From Desulfovibrio subterraneus (GTDB lineage: Bacteria; Desulfobacterota; Desulfovibrionia; Desulfovibrionales; Desulfovibrionaceae): a stretch of 64,000 nt of DNA. The stretch lies in assembly GCF_013340285.1 (NCBI RefSeq), contig NZ_BLVO01000004.1:310001-374000 (forward strand), given 5' to 3'. Positions 1 through 8,407 of the stretch are shown piece by piece. Each line of letters starts with the position of its first letter. Position 1 is the first letter of the stretch. The notes under the pieces are model-generated. The model made no database searches, was not told the origin of the DNA, and saw nothing but the letters and a program-made list of their open reading frames with translations. The translations under genes were made by a program, and so were the position numbers.

Positions 1-1
1 C

Positions 2-349
2 AATACGCACCTGCTGCCCATCAACCGCGGCATCCTCTCCACCATCTACACCACGCTGGTGCAGGACATGACGCTCGACGATGTGCACGCCATGTATGAA
101 GAAGCCTACCGCGAGCACCCGTGGGTGCGCGTGCTGCCCGCAGGCGTGCTGCCCGAAACCCGCCACGTGCGCGGAACCATGTTCTGCGACATCGGTCTTG
201 TGGTGGACAGGCGCACCAACCGCCTGATCATTCTGAGCGCCATCGACAACCTGTGTCGCGGCGCCTCCGGTCAGGCACTGGCCAACGCCAACCTCATGTG
301 CGGCGTTGACCTGCAGGAAGGCCTGCGCCTTGCCCCGCTGATGCCGTAA
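2..349 (+). CDS. argC: N-acetyl-gamma-glutamyl-phosphate reductase, C-terminal part
   Basis: This is the 3' end of a gene that starts before the window; the frame is open from base 2 and gives 115 residues. ArgC reduces N-acetylglutamyl phosphate to the semialdehyde with NADPH in cytoplasmic arginine synthesis. The fragment begins with the family stretch NTHLLPINRGILSTIYT and ends with the conserved block DNLCRGASGQALANANLM, followed by a short tail. The N-terminal NAD(P) fold and the catalytic Cys lie outside the window. A strong hairpin terminator follows 22 bases after the stop. Confident from the C-terminal signature alone. Confidence 0.93.
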   Translation, partial: NTHLLPINRGILSTIYTTLVQDMTLDDVHAMYEEAYREHPWVRVLPAGVLPETRHVRGTMFCDIGLVVDRRTNRLIILSAIDNLCRGASGQALANANLMCGVDLQEGLRLAPLMP

Positions 350-371
350 CCCTATCAGGGAAGCAAAGTTT

Positions 372-407
372 AAAAGGGTCGTGGAACGTTGTTCCACGAC
401 CCTTTTT
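372..407 (+). terminator. Rho-independent terminator after argC
   Basis: A 16-bp inverted repeat (372-387 with 391-406) has a 3-base GTT loop and ends in a T-run. The A-run on its left side means it could also stop transcription from the other direction. Confidence 0.85.
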
Positions 408-408
408 G

Positions 409-530
409 TTGATACGCTTTTTGTTTTGCGCCTCCGGCGGGCAGGAACCTAACGTTCCTGCACCTCGTATAAGCGATGGAAATCCGTTATTGAACGCCAT
501 CTCCGGCTTAACGGAAGTGTGTTTTTACTG
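409..530 (+). repeat. Dispersed intergenic element, copy 1
   Basis: Copy 1 of a five-member family (others at 16818, 22188, 25416 and, reversed, 63736). It holds a GC hairpin (GCAGGAAC at 441-448 with GTTCCTGC at 454-461), the constant segment CACCTCGTATAAGCGATGG and a later CCGGCTTAACGGAA block. It lies between two terminators in the convergent gap between argC and the glcD-like gene. It carries no plausible gene. Confidence 0.85.
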
Positions 531-564
531 GCAACAGAGAGCTGTCATTACGCTGGGGGACGCG

Positions 565-597
565 AAAGGCCGTGGAACATTGTTCCACGGCCTTTTT
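565..597 (-). terminator. Bidirectional terminator at the end of the glcD-like gene
   Basis: A 14-bp inverted repeat (565-578 with 582-595) has an ATT loop and flanking A and T runs. It lies about 70 bases beyond the stop of the minus-strand oxidase gene. Its stem shares the GTGGAAC/GTTCCAC core with the argC terminator at 372. Confidence 0.8.
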
Positions 598-669
598 CAT
601 TTTTCTCACGCTGACTCTTGGCTAACACTGGGGGGAGCCAGACGGACGCGGATGTAACGCAGCTCCCCG

Positions 670-2049
670 CTAGCAGAACACCTTGCCCGGATTCAGCACG
701 CCGTTCGGGTCGAATACGCGGCGGATGCCGCACTGCAGGCGGATGGATTCCGGAGAAAGTTCCATGGGCAGCAGATGCTTCTTGGCCTCGCCCACTCCGT
801 GCTCACCGGAAAGGGTGCCACCCATTTCCAGAACCACCTGCACAATGGCACGAATGCCGTCATCCACACGGTGCTTCTCGCTCCGCTCAGGCGCGGTAAC
901 AATCAGATGGATATTGCCGTCGCCCGCATGACCGAAGCAGAAGATGTCCAGCCCGAACTCGCGTTCAAAATCCGGCACCAGCTCAATAAAAGGAGCAATA
1001 CGTCCAATGGGTACGGCAATGTCTTCGGAAATGGTGATGGGCGCATGCTCGCGGATACGGGTGGAAGTCTTGCGGCGTACACTCCAGATGCGCTCGCGTT
1101 CTTCCTCTGTACCGCCAGGCATGAGGCGGTTTGCACCTTCACGGGTGCATATGGCCTTCACGGCTTCAATCTCACGGGAAATCTGATCGGCCACGCCGTC
1201 CAGTTCCACAATGAGCAACGCGGCAGTCTCGCCTTCCACGGTAAAGGGCAGCTCATTGCCCACCAGCTGCAGGCACTTGTGATCCAGAAATTCCATGGCC
1301 GATGGAAGATGGCCGGAAGTCAGAATGGCGGTAACGGCACGCATGGCGTCCGCCATGGAGGGAAACACCGCCGCAAGCCCCACATGGGCCGCAGGCAGCG
1401 GAATAAGCTTGAGGGTGAGCTGGGTAATGATACCGAGCGTCCCTTCAGAGCCACACAGCAGGTGCGCCATGTCATAGCCCACAACGCCCTTGCGGGTCTG
1501 CACACCGGCCTTGATGTGCGCGCCCGTAGGCGTAACGGCTTCCAGCCCGAGCACATAGTCACGGGTTACCCCGTACTTCACGCAGGCAGGGCCGCCAGCG
1601 TTGGTGGCCACGTTGCCGCCGATGGTGGAGGCATCCATGCCCGCCGGGTCTGGAGGATAGAAAAGCCCCTTGGCCGCAGCCGCGTCACGCACGGTCTGGG
1701 TAATGACACCGGGTTCCACCACGGCCACAAGGTTTTCCGTATCAATGGAGATAAGACGGTTCATGCGCTCAAGAGAGAGCACCACGCCGCCGCCAAGGGC
1801 AATGCAGCCGCCGGAGGTGCCCGTTCCGCCGCCGCGCGGATACACGGGGAAACGATGCTCATTGGCGAGCATCATCACACACTGCACATCCTCGGTGGAT
1901 TCGGGAAACACCACGCAGTCGGGAACTGCCTGATAACTTGACGAGTCGCGGTCGTAAGGTTCGCCGGGATTGCGCAACACCTTTTCAGGTCCGAGCACGG
2001 TTTCCAGCGCTTCAAGCGCGGCTGTGGAAAAACTGGAAGAAGCAGACAT
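670..2049 (-). CDS. glcD: FAD-linked oxidase, GlcD/D-lactate dehydrogenase type
   Basis: A 459-residue flavoprotein of the FAD_binding_4 / FAD-oxidase C family, which oxidises 2-hydroxyacids such as glycolate or D-lactate and passes electrons to an FeS partner. The FAD site PRGGGTGTSGG is at residues 71-81. The second FAD stretch is near 137-160 (ASTIGGNVATNAGGP). The C-terminal domain has GHAGDGNIH at 373-381 and SGEHGVG at 414-420. Start: ATG with AGGAG 7 bases upstream. It is the last gene of a minus-strand run that begins with the amino-acid ABC importer, 113 bases after the permease. No GlcE or GlcF partner lies nearby, so substrate and electron acceptor are undetermined; D-lactate is as likely as glycolate. 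Confidence 0.85.
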   Translation of the reverse strand: MSASSSFSTAALEALETVLGPEKVLRNPGEPYDRDSSSYQAVPDCVVFPESTEDVQCVMMLANEHRFPVYPRGGGTGTSGGCIALGGGVVLSLERMNRLISIDTENLVAVVEPGVITQTVRDAAAAKGLFYPPDPAGMDASTIGGNVATNAGGPACVKYGVTRDYVLGLEAVTPTGAHIKAGVQTRKGVVGYDMAHLLCGSEGTLGIITQLTLKLIPLPAAHVGLAAVFPSMADAMRAVTAILTSGHLPSAMEFLDHKCLQLVGNELPFTVEGETAALLIVELDGVADQISREIEAVKAICTREGANRLMPGGTEEERERIWSVRRKTSTRIREHAPITISEDIAVPIGRIAPFIELVPDFEREFGLDIFCFGHAGDGNIHLIVTAPERSEKHRVDDGIRAIVQVVLEMGGTLSGEHGVGEAKKHLLPMELSPESIRLQCGIRRVFDPNGVLNPGKVFC

Positions 2050-2162
2050 GTATCACTCCTGTGAATAAGCGCACTGCAACACCATGCGCGCAGACACCGC
2101 CTCCCCGTGGACGGGAAGGCCGCCGGAGCGGTCGCCCCCGTCATTCGAAGGGCGTATTACTG

Positions 2163-2834
2163 TTATTTCTGACGACCGAAACCGGGAATGTACAGCCTGT
2201 CCTCGAACTTCTTGAGCAGCCATGAGGCTATGGAAACAAGGAACAGATAGTACAGCGCCAGCACCATGAATACTTCGGTGAAACGGAAGGTCTTGGCCGC
2301 AATGGCGCGGGCCTCGCCGGTCACCTCCATACAGGATATCAGATAGGCCAGAGAAGAATATTTGATAAGATAGATAATCTCGTTGCCACATCCGGGCAGG
2401 GCGCGACGAAATGCCTGCGGCACCACAATCCACAGAATGGTCTGCACGCGGCTCATGCCGAGGGCGGCACCGGCCTTGAGCTGGCCTTCACGGATGGAAA
2501 GCAGCGCCCCGCGCACGTATTCGGAATGGTAGGCCGCACTGCACAGAATGAAGCAGGTGACGGACGCGCCATACGCTTCGAAATAGATACCGAAGCTGGG
2601 CAGGCCGAAATAGAAGACAAAGAGCTGCACCATGAGTGGCACACCGCGGAACAGCACCGTATAGCCATCAAAGAACCGGCGCACGGGTTTGCTGCCGAAC
2701 ACGCGCAGGGTGCCCACCAGCACGCCGAGCAGCGAACCGAAAATGGCGGAAGGAACGATGAGCAGCACGCTCATCCACAGGCCCTTGTTCAGAGCGGGAA
2801 TGAGCATGTCCAGAAACTGGGCGTCCACGATCAC
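2163..2834 (-). CDS. Polar amino-acid ABC transporter permease (second subunit)
   Basis: A 223-residue inner-membrane permease of the HisM/GlnP family. It has about five hydrophobic segments and the EAA-type loop (SIREGQLKAGAALGMSR then IVVPQAFRRALPGCGNE), which docks on the ATPase. The amphipathic start matches polar amino-acid permeases. Its ATG overlaps the ATPase stop by 4 bases, showing translational coupling. With the permease at 3631 it should form the heterodimeric channel. The amino acid transported cannot be told from sequence alone. Confidence 0.9.
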   Translation of the reverse strand: MIVDAQFLDMLIPALNKGLWMSVLLIVPSAIFGSLLGVLVGTLRVFGSKPVRRFFDGYTVLFRGVPLMVQLFVFYFGLPSFGIYFEAYGASVTCFILCSAAYHSEYVRGALLSIREGQLKAGAALGMSRVQTILWIVVPQAFRRALPGCGNEIIYLIKYSSLAYLISCMEVTGEARAIAAKTFRFTEVFMVLALYYLFLVSIASWLLKKFEDRLYIPGFGRQK

Positions 2835-3619
2835 TTCTCCTCGTACAGGTCGGAGAGCCTGCTGCAGAAGTCGGCGGTGCGGGTGCCGGAACCGGGAGCA
2901 AGCAATACGGAAGGTGCGCCCTGTTCGATGATCTGCCCCTGCTGCATGAAGACGATTTCATCCGCCAGGGCGCGGGCAAAATCCATCTGGTGCGTAGCCA
3001 TGACCATGGTCAGGCCGGACTGCGCCAGATCGCGGATTACGGCCAGCACTTCGCCCACCAGTTCGGGGTCCAGCGCAGAGGTGGGCTCGTCCAACAGCAG
3101 CACCTTGGGGTCCATGGCAAGGGCGCGGGCAATGGCCACACGCTGCTTCTGACCGCCGGAAAGTTCTGCGGGATACAGATTCATCTTGTTGCCAAGACCC
3201 ACGCGTTCAAGCTCCTGCACGGCGCGGTCGTTCGCTTCCTTGCGGCTCAGCCCCTTGACCTTGCGCAGTGCGATAGAAACGTTATCCGCCGCGCGCAGGT
3301 GATCGAAGAGGTTGAAGTCCTGAAAAATCATGCCCACATGCTGGCGGTATTCAAACAGCTTCTTCTTGTGCGCCAGATCCACCTGCCGCTCTTCAAGCCA
3401 TATGTTGCCGGAAACGGGATGGATAAGACAGTTGATGCTCTGAAGAAACGTGGACTTGCCTGCCCCCGAAGGTCCGATAAGCACCTTGAGTTCGCCCTTG
3501 TTCACGGAAAGGGAAACATCCTTGAGGATGGACTTGCCGCCAAGGCTGACATTTATGTGCTCAACCCGCAGAACAGGCGTCTCGGGTGATTCGACGGAAG
3601 ACTGAGCGGAATGGGTCAT
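2831..3619 (-). CDS. Polar amino-acid ABC transporter ATP-binding protein
   Basis: A 262-residue GlnQ/HisP-type ATPase. Walker A GPSGAGKST is at 49-57, the signature LSGGQKQR at 153-160 and Walker B VLLLDEP at 173-179, with a switch His in the following MATHQMDFAR stretch. The first 15 residues are a non-conserved extension. It lies between the two permeases, 11 bases after one and overlapping the other by 4, so the three are one transcript. It energises uptake of the amino acid caught by the binding protein at 4458. Confidence 0.95.
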   Translation of the reverse strand: MTHSAQSSVESPETPVLRVEHINVSLGGKSILKDVSLSVNKGELKVLIGPSGAGKSTFLQSINCLIHPVSGNIWLEERQVDLAHKKKLFEYRQHVGMIFQDFNLFDHLRAADNVSIALRKVKGLSRKEANDRAVQELERVGLGNKMNLYPAELSGGQKQRVAIARALAMDPKVLLLDEPTSALDPELVGEVLAVIRDLAQSGLTMVMATHQMDFARALADEIVFMQQGQIIEQGAPSVLLAPGSGTRTADFCSRLSDLYEEK

Positions 3620-3630
3620 GGAAACGATCC

Positions 3631-4299
3631 TTACATTGTATAGCCCGGAATCCGGACCTTCTTTTCAAGCGCGAGCAGCAGTTTCACGCCCACGAGAGTG
3701 ATGATGAAATACAGAACGCCCGCATTGATGAACAGGGCCAGATGCTCGTAAGTACGGGAAGCAACAAAATGGGTGCGGGTGAATATATCCATGGCGCCCA
3801 CCACGTAAGCCAGTGCGGAGTCCTTGAGAATGATGGAATATTCGTTGGACCAGCCGGGAATGGAAAGGCGCAGGGCCTGCGGCAGAATGATGGAGGTAAT
3901 GCCCTGCATATCACTCATGCCGAGCGCACGGGCAGCCCTGAGCTGTCCCTGCGGCAACGACTGGATGGCACCGCGAAAAATCTGCGACTGATAGGCCGCA
4001 CTGGTCAGCCCCAGCACTATGGACACGGCGGAAATGGCGTTCAGGTCAAGCCCGAGCGCATCAAAAATACCGAAATAGAACAGGAACATGAGCACCAGAA
4101 TGGGAACACCGCGGAAAAACCAGACATACAGTCCGATAAGACGGCGCACGACGGGATGCCCGTAAACAAGCCCCACGGCCATGGGAATGCCCATAAGAAG
4201 GCCAAGAACCATGGCAAAACAAACGATGGCCAGAGAGACTCCGGCTCCTTCGAGGATATATGGCAGGGCTTCGATGATGACAGAAAGCTGCTGTTGCAT
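3631..4299 (-). CDS. Polar amino-acid ABC transporter permease (first subunit)
   Basis: A permease of about 222 residues (HisM/GlnP family) beginning MQQQLSVIIEALPYILEGAG. The frame is open 25 codons further upstream, but that extension is not membrane-like. The chosen ATG at 4299 has an AGG about 9 bases before it. The EAA loop is SLPQGQLRAARALGMSD followed by IILPQALRLSIPGWSNE. It is the first transporter gene after the binding-protein gene, separated from it by a hairpin terminator. Confidence 0.88.
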   Translation of the reverse strand: MQQQLSVIIEALPYILEGAGVSLAIVCFAMVLGLLMGIPMAVGLVYGHPVVRRLIGLYVWFFRGVPILVLMFLFYFGIFDALGLDLNAISAVSIVLGLTSAAYQSQIFRGAIQSLPQGQLRAARALGMSDMQGITSIILPQALRLSIPGWSNEYSIILKDSALAYVVGAMDIFTRTHFVASRTYEHLALFINAGVLYFIITLVGVKLLLALEKKVRIPGYTM

Positions 4300-4394
4300 G
4301 ATAATAACCTGAAAGCCGCAGCGCACGCGGGAAAAACGGCTTTCGTGCTTCGTACTGATAGTTGGCGCGTGCACGCACGCTATACAGAAAAAAT

Positions 4395-4433
4395 GGCCGG
4401 AAAGCGACAGGAAATGTTCCTTCGCTTTCCGGC
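4395..4433 (-). terminator. Intra-operon terminator/attenuator after the binding-protein gene
   Basis: A 12-bp stem (GGCCGGAAAGCG at 4395-4406 with CGCTTTCCGGCC at 4422-4433) is followed on the minus strand by an A/T-rich T-run. It lies between the binding-protein stop and the first permease. Leaky termination here would give more binding protein than membrane subunits, a common arrangement in ABC operons. Confidence 0.7.
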
Positions 4434-4457
4434 CTTACAGCCTTTCAGGCACAGGAA

Positions 4458-5216
4458 CTAGTGAGCGCCGTCCTTGAGGTGCTTTGCCTTAAGCTCTTCC
4501 CAGTAGGGATCGGCCATAAGCATCTTGAGCCCCTTGTTGATGGTATCGAGCAGCTCCTTGTCTTCCTTGCGCACAGCCACGCCGAAGAATTCGGGTTCGC
4601 CGAACTCACCCACGATTTCAAGTTCCTTGCCGTGCTTGATGGCATCTTCGGCAGGAGCGATGTCCATGGCGGCTGCGGGTACGCGGCCGTTCAGGATGTC
4701 CATGATGGCAAGCGGAGCGGAGTCATAGTACTTCAGTTCGAAGTTATTGCCGTCCTTGCCCACCTGGTTCTGCAGTGCGTCGGCTTCGGAAGTGCCGGAC
4801 TGCACGCCCAGCTTCATGCCGCCCTTGAAGACTTTTTCAACGGTGAGGCCCGCGCCTTTCTTGGAGATCACAACCTGTGCGACCTTCCAGTAAGGATCGG
4901 AGAAAGTAACCTGCTTGGCGCGTTCTTCAGTGATGGACATGCCGGAGTAGACCATGTCGATCTTCTTGGAAACCACGCTCTGCACGATGGTAGACCATTC
5001 CATGGCCTTATGCTCAACGGTGAAGCCCATCTTTTCGGCAATCCAGTTCAGGGAATCCACATCAAATCCTGCGGGCTTGCCATTGGCGTCAATGTAGGCA
5101 AAGGGCGGGTAGTTGGCGTCGATGCCGTTCACGTAGGCCTTCTTGGCAAATGCCACGGAACCGAAGAGCAGAACAAAGCTGATGGCAGCGACAAGCAGAG
5201 AGCTTTTTCTGAACAT
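4458..5216 (-). CDS. Periplasmic polar amino-acid-binding protein
   Basis: A 252-residue SBP family 3 protein with a signal peptide of about 24 residues ending in VAFA. Family features are NGIDANYPPFAYIDANGKPAGFDVD near the mature N-terminus and MVYSGMSITEERAKQVTFSDPY in the middle. The ATG at 5216 was chosen over an upstream in-frame start (5408) because it has a strong GGAAGAAGG ribosome site and begins the signal peptide directly. It is first in the importer operon and delivers ligand to the permeases at 3631 and 2163. The ligand is an L-amino acid, not identifiable from sequence. Confidence 0.93.
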   Translation of the reverse strand: MFRKSSLLVAAISFVLLFGSVAFAKKAYVNGIDANYPPFAYIDANGKPAGFDVDSLNWIAEKMGFTVEHKAMEWSTIVQSVVSKKIDMVYSGMSITEERAKQVTFSDPYWKVAQVVISKKGAGLTVEKVFKGGMKLGVQSGTSEADALQNQVGKDGNNFELKYYDSAPLAIMDILNGRVPAAAMDIAPAEDAIKHGKELEIVGEFGEPEFFGVAVRKEDKELLDTINKGLKMLMADPYWEELKAKHLKDGAH

Positions 5217-5656
5217 TTCCTTCTTCCTTTCGTGAAATATGGTGATTTCCAAATCGTGACGGACGGTTAGCCGCTCACACCACAAACCGCCCGAAAATCC
5301 TGTACATGTAAAAGCGCTAGCAGAATCCGTAGCGGCGCGCAAGCCGGAAAGAACAAATTTGGCAATATCGGAACCCGGAACAGACCGGAGCAAAAAGAAA
5401 TTCTCCATTTTCGTCGTCAGCGAATCCCGTTACCGGTCATTTGCCCTCCATTTCCTCTTTGTTCCCTCCCGAGCTTGTGGTAAGAACGGTCGTGTCCGAC
5501 AATCGGCAGTATGCGCTGCAAGGTCATGACGTACCGCCTCTGCCTGCCGCACCTATTGCCTGACACTCATTCATGAACACACCAGCCACTAACTAGACGT
5601 TCCGATGCACGCCAAGCACGCGGGCCCCTGAGAAACGTCACCGAAAGGAGCCGATA
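5217..5656. other. Divergent intergenic region, importer operon / flavoredoxin
   Basis: About 440 bases between divergent genes. It must hold promoters for both, but I see no clear -35/-10 pair, sigma-54 site or long inverted repeat. The flavoredoxin ribosome site (AAAGGAG) is at its right end. Confidence 0.5.
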
Positions 5657-6229
5657 ATGAAAGTATCCCTGGGCGCAAAAACCATTGCCTATCCCACTCC
5701 GCTCTTTCTGGTGGGTACCTACGACAAAGAAAACCGCCCCAACGTCATGGCCGCAGCATGGGGCGGAATATGCTGCTCCAAGCCGCCGAGCGTGGCTGTT
5801 TCCCTGCGGGCTGCCACTTACTCGCATGCAAGCATTCTTGAACGTGGTGCATTTACCATAAACATCACCCCCCGCGGTTTTCTGGCGCAGGCCGACTATG
5901 CGGGCATTTTTTCCGGCAGGGATGAAGACAAGTTTGCCTCGCTGGGCCTTACCCCCATCAAGGCCGAGTTTGTTGATGCCCCCTATGTAGGCGAATTTCC
6001 TGTCGTACTCGAATGTTCTCTCGTCCAGACGGTAGAAGTGGGCCTGCATACCCAGTTCATAGGCGAGATCAAGGACGTGAAGGCTGAAAAGGGCGTGCTG
6101 CGCGAAGACGGCCTGCCGGATATTCTCAAGGTGGACCCGGTAATATTTACTCCCGTGAGCCGCGAATACTACGCTGTGGGCGATTTTCTCGGAAAGGCCT
6201 TCTCCATTGGAAAAAAACTGAAGAGTTAA
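5657..6229 (+). CDS. flr: Flavoredoxin-like FMN flavoprotein
   Basis: A 190-residue protein of the flavin-reductase-like/FMN-binding split-barrel family. The N-terminal stretch PTPLFLVGTYDKENRPNV then MAAAWGGICCSKPP is typical of Desulfovibrio flavoredoxin, a cytoplasmic electron carrier linked to sulfur-compound reduction. The SVAVSLR and FTINI segments also fit the fold. An AAAGGAG ribosome site lies 8 bases before the ATG. It is monocistronic, with its own terminator. It could instead be another flavin-reductase-family enzyme; the family is sure, the electron partner is not. Confidence 0.8.
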   Translation: MKVSLGAKTIAYPTPLFLVGTYDKENRPNVMAAAWGGICCSKPPSVAVSLRAATYSHASILERGAFTINITPRGFLAQADYAGIFSGRDEDKFASLGLTPIKAEFVDAPYVGEFPVVLECSLVQTVEVGLHTQFIGEIKDVKAEKGVLREDGLPDILKVDPVIFTPVSREYYAVGDFLGKAFSIGKKLKS

Positions 6230-6259
6230 ATAACGTTTCGCATTTTGTGCGACCCTGAG

Positions 6260-6290
6260 GCCGTGCGTGTGTGCAACGCACGGCTTTTTT
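6260..6290 (+). terminator. Terminator after the flavoredoxin gene
   Basis: A 9-bp stem (GCCGTGCGT at 6260-6268 with ACGCACGGC at 6276-6284) is followed by six Ts. Confidence 0.85.
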
Positions 6291-6346
6291 ATTGCGAAAC
6301 AATCTATAAACAGTATAATCTCACAAAAAATTATCCGGAGAAGCAC

Positions 6347-7174
6347 ATGGAAGCACTTTTCAACCAGTACAAAGATCAGGTAATCCTCTGGGCCGCCAAA
6401 AACGGCACCAACCTCATTGTTGCCCTTATCATACTCATTGTCGGTCACTGGCTTGCGAAACGCATTTCGCATCTGCTGCAAAAAGCCATGCAGCACAAAG
6501 GCATGGACCTGCTGCTCATCAACTTCATCAGGGGCGTAGCCTATTATGCCATCATGGCGGCAGTGTTCATCGCGGTTGCAGCGCAGGTAGGCATTGATAC
6601 AACCTCCTTCCTTGCCATTCTCGGTTCCGTCGGTCTGGCTGTCGGCCTGGCCATGAAGGACAACCTCTCGAACTTCTCATCCGGCGTCATGCTGGTGCTG
6701 TTCCGCCCCTTCACCTTCGGCGACTTCGTCGATGTTGCCGGGGTTTCCGGTTCGGTGGTTGCCATCAACCTCTTCCACACGGAACTCAAATCGCCTGACA
6801 ACCAGCGTATCATCATTCCCAACAGTCTGATCATGGGACAGGTCATCACCAACGTCACCGGCAACGCCACCCGCCGCATCGACATGGTGTTCGGCATCGG
6901 CTACGGCGACGACATTGCCAAAGCGCGGGACGTCATCATTGCTGCACTGGAGTCTGAAGCCAAGGTGCTGAAAGACCCCGCCTACACGGTGGCCGTTTCC
7001 GAACTGGCAGATTCCAGCGTCAACTTTGTTGTCCGCCCGTGGGTAGCAACCGCCGATTACTGGGATGTGCGCTTCCGCCTGACCGAATCCATCAAGCTTG
7101 CGCTTGAGGCCAACGGCATTTCCATCCCCTTCCCGCAGCGGGATGTACATATCATCCAGCCCGCGCAGGCGTAG
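6347..7174 (+). CDS. mscS: Small-conductance mechanosensitive channel, MscS family
   Basis: A 275-residue inner-membrane channel that opens under membrane tension to release solutes on hypo-osmotic shock. It has three N-terminal membrane segments; the pore helix region reads SFLAILGSVGLAVGLAMKDN, with the Gly/Ala packing of TM3. Next come the beta domain (FRPFTFGDFVDVAGVSGSV and IIIPNSLIMG) and the alpha/beta C-terminal domain ending FPQRDVHI. Length matches E. coli MscS (286). The ATG at 6347 has a CCGGAG site; the longer frame from 6245 runs through the preceding terminator and was rejected. Confidence 0.93.
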   Translation: MEALFNQYKDQVILWAAKNGTNLIVALIILIVGHWLAKRISHLLQKAMQHKGMDLLLINFIRGVAYYAIMAAVFIAVAAQVGIDTTSFLAILGSVGLAVGLAMKDNLSNFSSGVMLVLFRPFTFGDFVDVAGVSGSVVAINLFHTELKSPDNQRIIIPNSLIMGQVITNVTGNATRRIDMVFGIGYGDDIAKARDVIIAALESEAKVLKDPAYTVAVSELADSSVNFVVRPWVATADYWDVRFRLTESIKLALEANGISIPFPQRDVHIIQPAQA

Positions 7175-7194
7175 TCTGTTTCCAACGCACAATA

Positions 7195-7224
7195 CAAAGC
7201 CCCCGCATAATCACGGGGGCTTTG
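7195..7224 (+). terminator. Bidirectional terminator after mscS
   Basis: An 11-bp stem (CAAAGCCCCCG at 7195-7205 with CGGGGGCTTTG at 7214-7224) lies between the convergent mscS gene and the binding-protein gene at 7234, whose stop is only 10 bases away. Confidence 0.75.
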
Positions 7225-7233
7225 TTGTATGGA

Positions 7234-8229
7234 TTATTCAACCCACAAGATCTTTCTGCTGGAAAAGGCGTCCGCCTTGAGGTGCCATCGCTCCATTTCA
7301 AAACGGCTGAAGACCAGCGAGGGCTCAATGGTTATAAGTCGGGCAGTTTCCTGCGTGCCATTGAAAAAGCTTCTGGCCAGCAGGGCAGCAGCATATCCCT
7401 GATCTTCGCCGCGCAGCATGAAACCGGCAGTCGCCTTTCCTTTGCCGATACTGAAATCCCAAAGAGCAAAAATAGGGACAGGAGAATTGGCATTCAACCA
7501 CTGCATGGCAACATCTTCGTGCACCACAGAGTTATCTCCCGACAGCAGGGTATGATACACGCCCAGCAAAATGGCATCATATCCGTTCCGCTTGCTTTCC
7601 AGCACCAGGCGCTGCCATGCGCTATAAAAAGTAGCCCGCACCAGCTCGCATTCCACACCATAGAGCGTAAATTCAGTTTCGTCGTTCAACATGGTATGGG
7701 CAATTTCAAACGAGGTAGTGCTATCGTCGAAAAGAACCAGCACCCGCCGGATATCAGACGACATGGAAGAAAGCAGCATTATGGACCGCTTGACCAGCGG
7801 ACGTTCCAGCACACCCAGTACATTCGGGGAATTGTGCAGTCCGTAATTGCGCGGGTTGCCGTTGATGCCCAGATAGACAAGGGGCACCTTCTGCTCCACG
7901 AAACGTCTACCCAGCAGTGAAGCGGCATTATCATCCGCCAGCATTACCAGATCGGGCTTAACCTCCCGGTAATACGCAAAGGCAGCCTCGGCCCGGGCCT
8001 GAAACTGCTCCCGCGGCAAACGCTTGGTATTCATCTGAAAGGTAAATACCTCCACATCCTTGCCAAGCCCCCGGCGTATGCCCCGCAGCAAGCTCACATC
8101 CCATGCGTAATCCGCATGGTAGCTCTCTATAACCAGCACCCGTTTACGGTCTTCGGCAGCGGCTGTGGCAACACATACCAGAGAGGCAAAGAGAACAAAC
8201 AACACTAGAGAGATAGGCTTACGCAGCAT
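7234..8229 (-). CDS. ABC-type periplasmic substrate-binding protein, likely sensor partner
   Basis: A 331-residue protein with a signal peptide (hydrophobic SLVLFVLFASLVCVATAAA, cleavage near 25). The mature part starts KRVLVIESYHADYAWDVSLLRGIRRGL and fits the ABC_sub_bind (TrpX-like, PF04392-type) periplasmic fold, with LVMLADDNAA and VPLVYLGINGNPR loops. The ATG at 8229 has a GAAGAGG site; 30 upstream codons are unlikely. No ABC permease or ATPase accompanies it. It is divergent from a hybrid kinase with a periplasmic sensor, an arrangement often seen when such proteins present a ligand to a kinase. Ligand unknown. Confidence 0.75.
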   Translation of the reverse strand: MLRKPISLVLFVLFASLVCVATAAAEDRKRVLVIESYHADYAWDVSLLRGIRRGLGKDVEVFTFQMNTKRLPREQFQARAEAAFAYYREVKPDLVMLADDNAASLLGRRFVEQKVPLVYLGINGNPRNYGLHNSPNVLGVLERPLVKRSIMLLSSMSSDIRRVLVLFDDSTTSFEIAHTMLNDETEFTLYGVECELVRATFYSAWQRLVLESKRNGYDAILLGVYHTLLSGDNSVVHEDVAMQWLNANSPVPIFALWDFSIGKGKATAGFMLRGEDQGYAAALLARSFFNGTQETARLITIEPSLVFSRFEMERWHLKADAFSSRKILWVE

Positions 8230-8407
8230 GGGTACCTCTTCATGGTTAGTATTCCACATAGCTATTATACATTGCCCACAGTACCACGCAACACAATGAT
8301 AGACCAATATGCAGGGCATATAATGGCACCATATTCAAAAAGTGATATTCTTCCACACAGCCCGGGCAGCAGAGACTGCACGGGGATTCTCCTTTCAAGG
8401 GTTGCCC

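Noticed and set aside
775-1941. 388-codon plus-strand frame opposite the glcD-like gene
   Set aside because: It is the complement of a clearly coding FAD-oxidase gene; its translation is His/Gly/Arg-rich with no motif. The same applies to long antisense frames at 15571-16785, 34712-36448, 9386-10702 and 55174-57231.
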